Shown here in pieces: positions 1 through 8,874 of a stretch of 64,000 nt of DNA. The stretch lies in NCBI RefSeq assembly GCF_000430645.1, contig NZ_AUMK01000013.1:124001-188000 (forward strand). The letters are read 5' to 3'. Numbering within the stretch: position 1 is the stretch's first letter; each line of letters starts with the position of its first letter. The translations under genes were made by a program, and so were the position numbers. The stretch comes from Aquimarina latercula DSM 2041. GTDB taxonomy: Bacteria; Bacteroidota; Bacteroidia; Flavobacteriales; Flavobacteriaceae. Below the pieces are notes generated by a model. That model searched no databases and had not been told where the DNA came from. It saw only the letters and a list, made by a program, of their open reading frames with translations.

Positions 1-1
1 A

Positions 2-259
2 TTATTAGAATCTATTTTTCTAACAATCATATCAGGAATGACAGGTATTGCTGTTTCTACAGGTGTTATATTTTTGGTAAATAAACTGTTAGAAGGAATG
101 CCGGCAAGTGATGAAACCATGTTTGCTAATCCTAGTGTGGACCTTACAGTGGTTTTCGTAGCTTTGTTAATTTTAATTTCTAGTGGGCTGTTAGCAGGTT
201 TGATACCAGCGCAAGTAGCTATAAAAACTAAACCAATAGATGCTTTAAGAGCAGATTAA
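2..259 (+). CDS. ABC transporter permease, MacB/FtsX type (3' end only)
   Basis: The frame is open from base 2 and ends with TAA at 257-259, so only the last 85 residues are in the window. What is visible is the FtsX-type C-terminus: a membrane segment (AVSTGVIFLV), a polar loop, a second segment (VVFVALLILISSGLLAGLIP) and the tail PAQVAIKTKPIDALRAD. The pattern P-A-x-x-A...P-I-x-A-L-R is the standard end of MacB/LolC-like permeases. Such permeases drive export or lipoprotein release with an ATPase partner that must lie upstream. The next genes are a periplasmic adaptor and a TolC channel, so this is most likely the inner-membrane part of a MacAB-TolC-like exporter. The substrate cannot be told. 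Confidence 0.85.
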   Translation, partial: LLESIFLTIISGMTGIAVSTGVIFLVNKLLEGMPASDETMFANPSVDLTVVFVALLILISSGLLAGLIPAQVAIKTKPIDALRAD

Positions 260-315
260 ATGTAAAATCAATCAAATTTACTGTTACAATAGTAAAGAAT
301 CAATAAATACTGAAA

Positions 316-1428
316 ATGAAAAAAACAATCACTGTTATTATTTTGCTTCTCATTGTAGTTATATTCGGAGGGGCCTTGTATTATTTATATCAAAAAAACC
401 AAGAAGATCCTGTTACCTATAAAACAGAGCAGAGCACGACAGAAACAATTATAAAAAAAACCGTTGCAACCGGAAGTATAGTTCCTAAAGAAGAGGTTTT
501 AATAAAGCCGAACATTTCTGGAATAATAGAAGAAATTTATATCGAGGCTGGTGATCAGATTAAGTCAGGAGATTTAATAGCTAAAATTAGGGTGATTCCT
601 AATGTATCTTCTTTACAGAGTGCTAAAAATGCAGTACAAACTGCAAAAATAGATTTAGATAATCAAGAAAAGGTTTTTAATCGTCAGAAAGAACTATTTG
701 ACAAAGGAGTAATATCGGCGAATGAATTTGATGGTGCAGATGTTACATACAAACAATCAAAACAGAACTATGAAGCTGCTCAACAGAATTATCAGATTGT
801 AAGAACTGGTACTACCAGAGGTTTGGGAAGTGCGGCAAATACTTTAATTCGTTCGACTGTAACAGGTATGATTCTAGAGGTTCCTGTAAAAGAAGGAAAT
901 CAGGTTATAGAGTCTAATAACTTTAATGATGGAACTACAATTGCCGCGGTTGCTGATGTAGGTCAGATGATTTTTGAGGGTAATGTTGACGAAAGTGAAG
1001 TAGGAAAAATAAAAGAAAATTTACCTTTAGAAATAACGGTAGGAGCCATAGAGAATAAAAAATTTGATGCGGTTTTAGATTATATTGCACCAAAAGGAAA
1101 AGAAGAAAATGGAGCAATTCAATTTGAAATAAAAGGAACTTTAAATAAAAAAGACACAACTTTTATAAGAGCTGGATTAAGTGCTAATGCATCCATAATT
1201 TTAGCAAAAGTCGATAGCGTGATGGCTTTAAAGGAATCACTTATCCAATATGATCCTAAAACCCAAAAACCTTTTGTAGAAGTAGCTATAGGAGAACAAA
1301 AATTTGAAAATAGAGATGTAGAGTTAGGTGTTAGTGACGGGATTAATGTTGAAGTAAAAAGTGGAATTACCAAAGAAGATAAAATCAAAGTTTGGAATCA
1401 AATTAAGAAGCCAGAGTTTGGGAATTAA
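316..1428 (+). CDS. Efflux periplasmic adaptor, HlyD/MacA family
   Basis: The 370-residue protein starts with an N-terminal membrane anchor (residues about 4-24), followed by a biotinyl-lipoyl-like half motif (IVPKEEVLIKPNISGIIEEI), a coiled-coil hairpin at about 95-150 (NRQKELFDKGVISANEFD), the second lipoyl half and a beta-barrel domain. This is the order of RND/MacA membrane-fusion proteins, which bridge an inner-membrane pump to an outer-membrane TolC channel. It lies 56 bases after the permease gene and 126 before the TolC gene on the same strand, so an operon is likely. A second adaptor follows at 3084. The two share the KELFDKGVIS hairpin segment but differ elsewhere, so they are old paralogues. 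Substrate unknown. Confidence 0.88.
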   Translation: MKKTITVIILLLIVVIFGGALYYLYQKNQEDPVTYKTEQSTTETIIKKTVATGSIVPKEEVLIKPNISGIIEEIYIEAGDQIKSGDLIAKIRVIPNVSSLQSAKNAVQTAKIDLDNQEKVFNRQKELFDKGVISANEFDGADVTYKQSKQNYEAAQQNYQIVRTGTTRGLGSAANTLIRSTVTGMILEVPVKEGNQVIESNNFNDGTTIAAVADVGQMIFEGNVDESEVGKIKENLPLEITVGAIENKKFDAVLDYIAPKGKEENGAIQFEIKGTLNKKDTTFIRAGLSANASIILAKVDSVMALKESLIQYDPKTQKPFVEVAIGEQKFENRDVELGVSDGINVEVKSGITKEDKIKVWNQIKKPEFGN

Positions 1429-1554
1429 TTTTTTTTAACAAAAAGTGTAACAATAACAATCAATAGTATACAAATAGGTATTGTGAAGTAAACTAAAAAA
1501 CTTTATTGTTTTTGGTGAGCCTCCATTCTGACCTCTTAAAATAAAGAAAAACGG

Positions 1555-3006
1555 ATGAAAGTTAAAATTTCAATTATTTGCTGTATCCTTCTTGGGATGA
1601 TCACTATGCAAGCGCAGGAAAAAAAGTGGACGTTAAGGGAGTGTGTAGAATATGCTTTAGAAAATAATATTACAATTAAGCAATCTGCCCTTAATGTAGA
1701 AAATGCAGCTATAGATAAAAGCGATGCCCTAGGTAATTTTTTACCGTCTTTAAATGGTTCAATTTCAAATTTCTGGAGATCAGGTTTAGCTACTGACCCA
1801 ATTACGAACACTAATAGTACGCAAACTTTTAGAAGTTCATCTTATGGTTTAAACGTCGGAATCACTCTGTTTGATGGTTTACGAAATGTAAAACAATTTC
1901 AGAGAGCCAAACTAAATAAATTGCTGAGTCAATATAACCTTGGCAAATCAAAGGATGATATTGCATTGTTTGTAGCTAATAGTTATTTACAAGTACTTTT
2001 AAATAAAGAGTCATTAAAAGTTATAGAAAAGCAACATGATATTACTTTAGAACAACTTAAGCGGACTAAGGACTTGGTGGAAGCTGGTGTGTTACCGCAA
2101 GGAGATTTATTAGAAATAGAGGCTACTTCGGCAGATGAATTAACACGTATAGTACAGGCAGAAAATGCTGTATTGATTGCTCGTGTTGGGTTAGCACAAA
2201 CGTTGTTAATTAAGGATTATGAGAAATTTGATATTGCAGAACAGGAATATCTAATACCTTCAGCTTCTATACTTAATAAGCCGATTGAAGAAATTAGGTC
2301 TAGTGCTAGAGCAGCGAGATATGAAGTTCAAATAGCAGAACAGAATAAATTAATAGCAGAGAAAGATTTGCAAATAGCAAGAGGAGCTTATTACCCAACA
2401 TTAAGTGGTTCGTTTGGGTACAATACAAGCGAAGTAGGGAATAATTCATTTGTTAATGGAGGTCTTGATCCAGATAATCCTATCACTGTTCAAGAAATAG
2501 GATTTGTAGGAGGCTCGGGAGAAGCGGTTTTCCAAAACAGTCCAAATTTTCTTATTCAAGAAGTTGGTCCAACACCTTTTATAAAGCAGCTTTATCAGAA
2601 TGATGCACTCTCTTATGGGCTATCTCTTTCTGTTCCAATTTTTAATGGATTTGCTACTAGAAATAATGTAAAAAGAAGTAAAATCAATGTGAAACGAACT
2701 GAGTTTCAATTAGAGCAGGCAGAATTAGATCTTGATAGTAATGTGTATCAGGCATATTTAGATGCCAAGGGATCCGCAGAAGCATATGAAGCTTCTCTTG
2801 TTGCAGTGAAAGCTCAAGAAAGGGCATATGAGTACGCTAAAGATAGGTACGATGTAGGAAGAACTAATGCCTTTGATTTTAGTCAATCAAAGTTTAGATT
2901 AGAAAATGCACAAAGTAATGAGGTGCAAGCAAAGTTTGATTATATATTCAAAATTAAGGTGTTAGAGCTTTATTTTGGAATAAAAATAGCAGATATTAAA
3001 TTGTAA
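1555..3006 (+). CDS. TolC family outer-membrane channel
   Basis: The 483-residue protein has a signal peptide (residues 1-20, ending MQAQ) and two internally similar halves, each with long helices and a beta-hairpin segment, as in TolC/OEP proteins. The motif WTLRECVEYALENNITIKQS near residue 25 is the typical start of Bacteroidota TolC proteins. The second repeat is visible from about 350 (LSLSVPIFNGFATRNNVKRS). TolC trimers form the outer-membrane and periplasmic exit duct for tripartite pumps and type I exporters. The gene lies between two HlyD-type adaptors and after an FtsX-type permease, which fits a complete export machine of which the ATPase is outside the window. Confidence 0.93.
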   Translation: MKVKISIICCILLGMITMQAQEKKWTLRECVEYALENNITIKQSALNVENAAIDKSDALGNFLPSLNGSISNFWRSGLATDPITNTNSTQTFRSSSYGLNVGITLFDGLRNVKQFQRAKLNKLLSQYNLGKSKDDIALFVANSYLQVLLNKESLKVIEKQHDITLEQLKRTKDLVEAGVLPQGDLLEIEATSADELTRIVQAENAVLIARVGLAQTLLIKDYEKFDIAEQEYLIPSASILNKPIEEIRSSARAARYEVQIAEQNKLIAEKDLQIARGAYYPTLSGSFGYNTSEVGNNSFVNGGLDPDNPITVQEIGFVGGSGEAVFQNSPNFLIQEVGPTPFIKQLYQNDALSYGLSLSVPIFNGFATRNNVKRSKINVKRTEFQLEQAELDLDSNVYQAYLDAKGSAEAYEASLVAVKAQERAYEYAKDRYDVGRTNAFDFSQSKFRLENAQSNEVQAKFDYIFKIKVLELYFGIKIADIKL

Positions 3007-3083
3007 ATAAATAATGGTCTATTTGGGCTGTTACCCAAAAGATCGTAATTTCATCCAATAGAATTAATTTTTTAAAGTAAGCC

Positions 3084-4364
3084 ATGAGTAGAAAAACTTT
3101 ACTAATCATATTAATAATTGTTGTCGTTTTGGTTGTAGGATTGGTCTTTGGTAAAAAGGCGGGATTGTTTGGTAAAGACGGAAACTTGAAAGAAGTGGAA
3201 ATATCAACAATTGAAAAACTTGATATTATTGAAACTGTTTCCGCAACAGGTAAAATTCAGCCTGAAGTAGAGGTTAAGTTATCCTCTGAGGTTTCGGGTG
3301 AAATAATTGATTTGCCAATTAAAGAAGGACAACAAGTAAATAAAGGAGATTTGTTAGTTAGAATTAATCCAGATATTATCCAATCAGGATTGAATAGATC
3401 TCAGGCGGCTTTAGAAAATACGAGAGCTGGTTTAAGACAAGCAGAGGCTAGTCTTAAAGAAGCAAAATTAAGTTATGATCGTAATAAAGAGTTGTTTGAT
3501 AAAGGAGTTATTTCTAAAGCAGAATGGGATAGTTCAGTTTCTGCATATGAAGTGGCCGAAGCGGCAAAACAGTCGGCTTTTTATAGCGTAAAGAGTTCTC
3601 AAGCTACCGTAAATGAAGCAAAAGATAACCTGAGTAGAACAACTATTTATGCTCCAATGAGCGGGACCGTTTCTAAATTGTCTGTAGAATTAGGTGAGCG
3701 AGTTGTAGGAACACAACAAATGGCAGGAACGGAAATAGTGAGAGTTGCCAATTTAAGTAACATGGAGGTTGAAGTAGATGTTAATGAAAATGATATTGTA
3801 AAAATATCCCTAGGTGATTCTACTATAGTAGAGGTTGATGCCTATCTTAAAAAGCAGTTTAAAGGGTTAGTTACGGAAATTGCAAATTCTGCAGAAAGCA
3901 CATTGAGTGCAGATCAGGTTACTAATTTTAAAGTAAAGGTTCGTATTCTTGAAGAATCATATAAAGACTTAATAAAAGATAAACCAGAGAGCTATTCTCC
4001 TTTTAGACCAGGAATGACCGCAACTGTGGATGTTATTACCAATAAAAGAGAACAAGTGATCGGTGTACCTATCAGTGCGATAGTTATAAAAAGTGACACT
4101 TCTAGTAATGTGAAGAGATCTTATACGAAAGAAAAGCTAAAGGAGTCTGATGAAAAGTTCGAATGTGTATTTGTGAAAGATGGAGGAGCGGCTAAATTAA
4201 GAGTGATAAAAACAGGTATTCAGGACGATAGTAATATAGAAATTACAGAAGGTTTAGAGGTTGGAGAAGATGTTATTATAGGACCTTATAATGTCGTGAC
4301 CAAAACACTAAAAACAGGCGATAAAGTATCTTCTAAAAGCGATAAGAAAGAGACTAAAGAATAA
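3084..4364 (+). CDS. Efflux periplasmic adaptor, HlyD/MacA family (second copy)
   Basis: The 426-residue adaptor has an N-terminal membrane segment (LLIILIIVVVLVVGLVFG), a lipoyl half motif (GKIQPEVEVKLSSEVSGEI), a coiled-coil hairpin at about 110-165 (NKELFDKGVISKAEWDSS), the second lipoyl half (TIYAPMSGTVSKLSVELGE) and a C-terminal barrel with the GMTATVDV motif. It is closer to classical MacA than the adaptor at 316. It lies 77 bases after the TolC gene on the same strand. In related flavobacteria, ABC-type ATPase and permease genes often sit beside such adaptors; here the permease end lies upstream of the first adaptor. Whether both adaptors serve one pump cannot be told from sequence. 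Confidence 0.9.
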   Translation: MSRKTLLIILIIVVVLVVGLVFGKKAGLFGKDGNLKEVEISTIEKLDIIETVSATGKIQPEVEVKLSSEVSGEIIDLPIKEGQQVNKGDLLVRINPDIIQSGLNRSQAALENTRAGLRQAEASLKEAKLSYDRNKELFDKGVISKAEWDSSVSAYEVAEAAKQSAFYSVKSSQATVNEAKDNLSRTTIYAPMSGTVSKLSVELGERVVGTQQMAGTEIVRVANLSNMEVEVDVNENDIVKISLGDSTIVEVDAYLKKQFKGLVTEIANSAESTLSADQVTNFKVKVRILEESYKDLIKDKPESYSPFRPGMTATVDVITNKREQVIGVPISAIVIKSDTSSNVKRSYTKEKLKESDEKFECVFVKDGGAAKLRVIKTGIQDDSNIEITEGLEVGEDVIIGPYNVVTKTLKTGDKVSSKSDKKETKE

Positions 4365-4379
4365 TATAATAAATAAGGG

Positions 4380-4387
4380 TATCTTTG
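4380..4387 (+). promoter_or_regulatory. Putative -7 promoter element before tsaB
   Basis: TATCTTTG matches the Bacteroidota -7 consensus TAnnTTTG exactly and lies 18 bases before the tsaB start codon. No clear -33 TTG is seen at the expected distance. Confidence 0.5.
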
Positions 4388-4405
4388 CATAAATTTTTTT
4401 AAAAG

Positions 4406-5065
4406 ATGCCTTATATTCTTTGTTTAGAAACTTCTACAACTAATTGTTCGGTTGCTTTGTCTAAAGATGGTAAAGTAATTGCTTTTAAGGAAGATTACGA
4501 CATTAAATATTCTCACGCAGAACGTTTACATCAGTTCATAACAATTGTCATGAAAGAAGCTGGGATAGCTTTAGATAAACTTGATGCAATTGCTGTAAGC
4601 AAAGGACCCGGCTCGTACACAGGTCTTAGAATTGGTGTTTCTGCTGCAAAAGGCTTGTGTTTTGGCTTAAATATTCCTCTAATATCTGTTAGTACATTAG
4701 AAGGACTTGCTTTACAAGTAAAATCAATGGAAGGTTTTGTTGTTCCTATGCTAGATGCAAGGAGAATGGAAGTATATTCTGCGGTTTTTTCAAGTGATTA
4801 TAAACAAGTACGAACCATTGAAGCAGAAGTGCTTTCAGAGGACTCTTTTAGTACGTATTTAGAAAACAAGCAAGTATTTTTTATAGGTAATGGGGTAGCT
4901 AAGTTCGAAGAGATCTGTAATCATAAGAATGCTAAGTTTATAACTGATAAGTTACCATCCGCTGTGGAGATGGGAATCTTAGGCTATACTAAGTTTTTAG
5001 AAAAGGATTTTGAAGATGTTAGTTATTTTGAGCCTTATTACTTAAAAGATTTTGTCGCAGGTTAA
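4406..5065 (+). CDS. tsaB: tRNA threonylcarbamoyladenosine biosynthesis protein TsaB
   Basis: The 219-residue protein shows the ASKHA-type N-terminus ILCLETSTTNCSVAL and the signature KGPGSYTGLRIG around residues 66-77, which define TsaB (YeaZ). TsaB pairs with TsaD and TsaE to transfer the threonylcarbamoyl group to A37 of ANN-decoding tRNAs in the cytoplasm. It is itself not catalytic. Length is normal for the family (about 220). It follows the exporter genes by 41 bases but has its own perfect -7 element. A hairpin terminator lies between it and the convergent gene downstream. Confidence 0.96.
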   Translation: MPYILCLETSTTNCSVALSKDGKVIAFKEDYDIKYSHAERLHQFITIVMKEAGIALDKLDAIAVSKGPGSYTGLRIGVSAAKGLCFGLNIPLISVSTLEGLALQVKSMEGFVVPMLDARRMEVYSAVFSSDYKQVRTIEAEVLSEDSFSTYLENKQVFFIGNGVAKFEEICNHKNAKFITDKLPSAVEMGILGYTKFLEKDFEDVSYFEPYYLKDFVAG

Positions 5066-5108
5066 TAGATATACCATTCCTTAATTGTTGTGAAAGGATA
5101 TAATAAAC

Positions 5109-5138
5109 AAAAAAGCCATCTACATAGACAGCTTTTTT
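5109..5138. terminator. Hairpin with T-tract between convergent genes
   Basis: AAAAAAGC ... GCTTTTTT pairs around a 14-base loop. The A-run on one side and T-run on the other let it serve both tsaB (+) and the gene at 5184 (-). Confidence 0.55.
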
Positions 5139-5183
5139 AATTATTTACTCTAAATTATTAGAGCTTATATTTTTCTAAGGTTT

Positions 5184-5888
5184 TTAATTCCTTCTACTTC
5201 TAGTGCTTAGGAGACTTCTCGAAGGATTGCCATCCATATTTTTTAGTGCATTATATCTAGAAACGAGACGGATTAAATCTTCTTCCTTTCTAACCTTTAT
5301 CTTTTCCTTTTTCATATACATTTTTAACTCCTCTTCCTTATCGCCAAGAGCGGCTAAAACCTTCTTTTTATTCATGGGAAGTTCCATGATTACACCACGT
5401 TCTTCTAAATAGTATTTGGTTTTTATCTGAACCTTTCCTGGAGTAGCCGTACCACTGGCTGATCCTCTTTTATCCGGTTCAGTAATTTTTACGTTATACT
5501 TTTTATATATTCTGTATTGTTCATTTAGTTCAACAAGAACATAGTATCCACTTCGTTTTAAACCTCGTTGGGTTTTAAAGTTGCAGTAGTAATAATAATC
5601 TCCGTCTATCCTCGCATGGGCAGTTGGATTCTTTAATAGTTCAAATAATTCTGAACCTTTTTTATGTTCTAAAGCATCATTATAGGCATTATAACGGAGC
5701 TTGGTGTCAAAAGTTCCAGACTTTTCATCTATGACACTTGCATTTTTGTATTTAAGGCTCTTAAATATGGAACCATCATACTCATCAAAAGTAGTAACTC
5801 TCTTGGCTGGTTTTAATAAAGATTGCGGTAATTGTGCAAATAAAACCGGGGACATTATTAGAAATAGAAATTGTAATATTTTTCTCAC
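5184..5888 (-). CDS. Secreted protein of unknown function
   Basis: The 234-residue protein has a clear signal peptide (MRKILQFLFLIMSPVLFAQ, residues 1-19). No family is recognised. The mature part is basic, with a tyrosine-rich stretch (RIDGDYYYYCNFKTQRG) and a Lys/Glu-rich helical region (about 170-205) before a Ser/Arg-rich tail. It is presumably periplasmic or exported, with no C-terminal type IX sorting domain visible. It is convergent to tsaB and shares the terminator hairpin. About 160 bases upstream lies a 15-base motif, TACTGTTTTACCACA on the minus strand, that recurs at the same distance before the gene at 31139. Confidence 0.75.
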   Translation of the reverse strand: MRKILQFLFLIMSPVLFAQLPQSLLKPAKRVTTFDEYDGSIFKSLKYKNASVIDEKSGTFDTKLRYNAYNDALEHKKGSELFELLKNPTAHARIDGDYYYYCNFKTQRGLKRSGYYVLVELNEQYRIYKKYNVKITEPDKRGSASGTATPGKVQIKTKYYLEERGVIMELPMNKKKVLAALGDKEEELKMYMKKEKIKVRKEEDLIRLVSRYNALKNMDGNPSRSLLSTRSRRN

Positions 5889-6039
5889 GGTATATTGATT
5901 TAGGTGAATTAAACTTAATGAAAAGGGAGTTTAAATGCAAAAATATAAGTTTTAATACATAATTTTTATCAATTCTTTAATAGAATAACATTTTTTACGG
6001 TATATCAATTAGAAATATTGAATTTTATTAAAAAATTAG

Positions 6040-6085
6040 CATCGTTTTTCTGTGGTAAAACAGTAAAAAATGAACGAAAACGATG
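6040..6085 (-). promoter_or_regulatory. Inverted repeat flanking a shared upstream motif
   Basis: CATCGTTTT (6040-6048) and AAAACGATG (6077-6085) form a perfect 9-base inverted repeat. Between the arms, 6051-6065 reads TACTGTTTTACCACA on the minus strand. The same motif with one change occurs at 31638-31652. Both copies lie 155-165 bases before a minus-strand gene for a small secreted protein. A regulator binding site is an inference. Confidence 0.4.
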
Positions 6086-6260
6086 TTATTTTGTAAGAAA
6101 AAACTTCAAATAAAAAGCTAAAAGCTTGATTTACTTATTAAAACAAATATTACGAGAGGCTATAAAAATAGGATTGAATTAATAATATATTTTTTTAAAA
6201 AAAATTAAATTTTTGATAATTGAATGAATGAAATAGATTTATATCTTTTTAATGAGATAT

Positions 6261-6297
6261 ATAAAAAGCATCTCATTATTTGTGAGATGCTTTTTAT
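6261..6297 (-). terminator. Rho-independent-type hairpin after dodecin gene
   Basis: ATAAAAAGCATCTCA pairs with TGAGATGCTTTTTAT around a short AT loop, a strong stem with a U-tract in the minus-strand transcript just past the dodecin stop. Confidence 0.8.
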
Positions 6298-6314
6298 AAT
6301 ATAGAAGTAATTAA

Positions 6315-6515
6315 TTATTTTATTTCGAAAGAAATCTTTAAAATTACTCGATACTCTTTAATTTGATTGTCATCAATAATCATTTTTTGATCAGATACCC
6401 AAGCAGATTTGATGTTTTTAACTGTTTTACTAGCTTCTTTGACACCGTTTCTAGCTGCATCTTCCCAACCTTTTTCTGATGATGCTATTACTTCTATTAC
6501 TTTAACAATTGCCAT
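6315..6515 (-). CDS. Dodecin family flavin-binding protein
   Basis: The 66-residue length and the sequence (VKVIEVIASSEKGWEDAARN ... WVSDQKMIIDDNQIKEYRVILKISFEI) match dodecins: one helix between strands, with the Trp in the W-V-x-D/E-Q segment that stacks on flavin in the dodecamer. Dodecins store or buffer flavins such as FMN or riboflavin in the cytoplasm. The gene stands alone with a strong terminator after it. Its neighbour upstream is the NifU-type gene, about 127 bases away on the same strand. Confidence 0.93.
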   Translation of the reverse strand: MAIVKVIEVIASSEKGWEDAARNGVKEASKTVKNIKSAWVSDQKMIIDDNQIKEYRVILKISFEIK

Positions 6516-6642
6516 TTTAATAATTTTTTGGTTAATATTTTATAAAAGAATCTCTAATATACAAGATACTTTGTTCTTTTTTTAATATTTACCGCTATTA
6601 TTTTTATGGTTTTTTCGATATCATTAAAGATTATTCGATAAA

Positions 6643-7548
6643 CTACCCATTTATAGCTTCTACAAACTCTACTTTGTCTTTTAGCATTTCTTTTAGCATA
6701 TTTTCGATACCATTTTTTAATGTAAAAGTAGAGGATGGACATCCACTGCAGGCTCCTTGTAAAATTACTTTTACACCTTTACTCTCTGGATCATAAGAAT
6801 CGAACATAATATTACCTCCATCACTAGCAACAGCGGGTTTAATATATTCTTCTATAATATTTACAATATCTTTAGAGGTGTCATCTAGTTTTTCAAAATC
6901 AGCCTCTGCCTGTTTCTCTACTTGGCTTTTTGATGAAGTAGCGTTTTCTGATAAAACTTCTTTACCTTCTTCTAGATATTCTCTTAAGAACTCTCTTATC
7001 TCTAAGGTGATATCATTCCAATCTGCCATATCGTACTTATTAATTGAGATATAATTCTCATCAATGTATACTTCTTTTACAAAAGGAAAATGGAATAGTT
7101 TTTCTGCGATAGGAGCTTCTTTAGTATCATCAATGCTCTTAAATTCGTGCCCACTTGTTACTAATTTTTTATTTGCTACAAATTTAAGTACCGCAGGGTT
7201 AGGTGTACTTTCTGCATAAATAGTAATAGGTACTTTTTTTGTTGAAGAAGTTTCGCTAATAACAGGTTGCCCGCTATTTAAATAGGTTTTTATTTGTTCT
7301 GCAACTTCGTCTTGTACATCACTCCATTCCACAATATCGAATTTATCTATGGCAATAAAATTTTGAGCAATGAATACTCTTTTTACAAAAGGAAGGTAAA
7401 ATAACTGCTGTGCCAAGGGAGAATTTTTGGCGTGATCTATATTTTCAAATTCATAGCTAGTATGTTGAGTTAAAAAATAATTGGCCTCAAACTTTATAAT
7501 ACTTGCATTAGAAGTTGGTTCTATTTTTATTTCAAAAATCTTTTCCAT
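6643..7548 (-). CDS. NifU/Nfu-type iron-sulfur carrier with two N-terminal Nfu domains
   Basis: The 301-residue protein has two successive Nfu N-terminal domains (about 1-85 and 105-190; second copy PITIYAESTPNPAVLKFVAN). A C-terminal NifU domain follows from about 215, with the cluster-binding pair CSGCPSS around residue 270. Nfu proteins carry Fe-S clusters from the assembly scaffold to target proteins in the cytoplasm. The first N-domain lacks the NPA signature that the second keeps, so the duplication has diverged. A perfect CAAAnnTA element (a -7 box read on the minus strand) lies 15 bases before the start. It is probably transcribed alone or with dodecin. Confidence 0.93.
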   Translation of the reverse strand: MEKIFEIKIEPTSNASIIKFEANYFLTQHTSYEFENIDHAKNSPLAQQLFYLPFVKRVFIAQNFIAIDKFDIVEWSDVQDEVAEQIKTYLNSGQPVISETSSTKKVPITIYAESTPNPAVLKFVANKKLVTSGHEFKSIDDTKEAPIAEKLFHFPFVKEVYIDENYISINKYDMADWNDITLEIREFLREYLEEGKEVLSENATSSKSQVEKQAEADFEKLDDTSKDIVNIIEEYIKPAVASDGGNIMFDSYDPESKGVKVILQGACSGCPSSTFTLKNGIENMLKEMLKDKVEFVEAING

Positions 7549-7562
7549 AATCTAATTTTTGG

Positions 7563-7570
7563 CAAATTTA
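7563..7570 (-). promoter_or_regulatory. Putative -7 promoter element before the NifU gene
   Basis: CAAATTTA on the plus strand is TAAATTTG on the minus strand, a full match to TAnnTTTG, 15 bases before the start codon. No clear -33 element is seen. Confidence 0.45.
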
Positions 7571-7795
7571 CTAAAAAGTAATTCCATATGGAGTAGGGTT
7601 TATAAGATTAAGAATGTTTTAATACTGGGCTTTAAAGATATGTTCTTGTAAAAATTTATATATTTGAAGCTGGCAAGAAATAATATTTTAATTTGGGAAA
7701 AGAAATATTAAAGCCCCACAATATAAGCTGTATTAAATAGTTTATATTGAAATAATTAACCTAGTTTTTCCTTTTTTTTAAACCTAAAGCCTCTA

Positions 7796-8818
7796 ATGAA
7801 TTTGAAGAAATATTATTTGTTGTTTGCTATATTGACCTCACAACTTATTTTTTCTCAGGAAGGAATTCCAGTTTATGCAGATTATCTTTCTGACAATCTA
7901 TATTTGGTTCATCCATCTATGGCAGGAGCTTCTAATGCGAATAAAATAAGACTTACTGCTAGAAAACAGTGGTTTGATGTTGATAATGCGCCTAGTACAC
8001 AATCGGCTAATGTTAATTTTAGAACTGGTGATAAAGTCGGTCTGGGAGCTATTGTATATCGAGATGAGAATGGGCGTTTCTCGCAAACAGGAGTATTTAC
8101 GACTTTTGCGTATCATCTATTGTTTTCGAGAGATCGAACTGATCTTAATATGTTGTCTTTTGGGATTAGTGGAGCTTTTATACAGTCTAATGTAGATGAA
8201 AGAGGACTAGATGATCCATTAGATCCAGATCCTGTTATTATTGGAAGAGAACAAAAAAGTGGATATTTTAATTTGGATGTAGGTATGTCTTACCATTATC
8301 TTGATTGGTATGCTCATTTTACGGTTAAGAATATTTTACCTTCTACCAGAGAAATTTTTGATAATGCTAATAATACTATCCTAGAATCAAATAACCAGAG
8401 AAGATATATTTTTTCGGTAGGATATGTGTTTGGACTATCAAATGGTCCTTGGAGCTTAGAGCCATCAATTTTATATCAATCAACAGATCAAACTAAAGAA
8501 AGTACGATAGATGGAAATTTAAAAGTATATAGAAGATTTGGAGAATTGGCTACATTGTGGGGAGGACTGTCTTATAGAAGAAGTTTTGATGGTGCAGAAT
8601 TTTCTCAAACAGGTGTAGAAATTGAAAGTCAAAAACTTCAATATATAACTCCTTTTCTAGGAATAAATTATAAGAATTGGATGGTAGGGTACACCTATAG
8701 TTATCAATCCAATTCAGTTGTCTTAAGTAATGGAGGTTTTCATCAGCTGACATTAGGATATGACTTTGGCAAACGAAAAGAAAGATGGAATTGTCATTGT
8801 CCTGCCGTTAACAATTAA
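7796..8818 (+). CDS. PorP/SprF family type IX secretion membrane protein
   Basis: The 340-residue protein has a signal peptide (residues 1-20, LTSQLIFSQ) followed by the PorP/SprF start: YADYLSDNLYLVHPSMAGAS, then repeated aromatic beta-strands up to a C-terminal strand (QLTLGYDFGKRKERWNCHCP). PorP/SprF proteins are outer-membrane beta-barrels that pair with exported adhesins or gliding proteins of the type IX system. Many paralogues exist per genome, usually beside a large secreted partner. None is adjacent here, so the cargo is unknown. A strong hairpin terminator follows the stop codon. Confidence 0.93.
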   Translation: MNLKKYYLLFAILTSQLIFSQEGIPVYADYLSDNLYLVHPSMAGASNANKIRLTARKQWFDVDNAPSTQSANVNFRTGDKVGLGAIVYRDENGRFSQTGVFTTFAYHLLFSRDRTDLNMLSFGISGAFIQSNVDERGLDDPLDPDPVIIGREQKSGYFNLDVGMSYHYLDWYAHFTVKNILPSTREIFDNANNTILESNNQRRYIFSVGYVFGLSNGPWSLEPSILYQSTDQTKESTIDGNLKVYRRFGELATLWGGLSYRRSFDGAEFSQTGVEIESQKLQYITPFLGINYKNWMVGYTYSYQSNSVVLSNGGFHQLTLGYDFGKRKERWNCHCPAVNN

Positions 8819-8842
8819 GAATATTTACATTGATAAAAAACA

Positions 8843-8874
8843 AAAAAGCAAGCTTTTCAAAGCTTGCTTTTTTT
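8843..8874. terminator. Strong hairpin with T-tract between convergent genes
   Basis: AAAAAAGCAAGCTTT pairs with AAAGCTTGCTTTTTT around a minimal loop. It serves the PorP/SprF gene (+) and, through its A-tract, probably the rhodanese gene (-). Confidence 0.85.

Larger units (their letters stand above)
5889..6314. other. AT-rich gene-free stretch (426 bases)
   Basis: No open frame of note. It holds the upstream region of the gene at 5184 with an inverted repeat and a shared motif (listed separately), and the dodecin terminator at its right end. Composition is strongly A+T. Confidence 0.7.

Noticed and set aside
6554..6742. 62-codon frame upstream of dodecin
   Set aside because: It overlaps the end of the NifU gene in another frame, with no start support and no domain.
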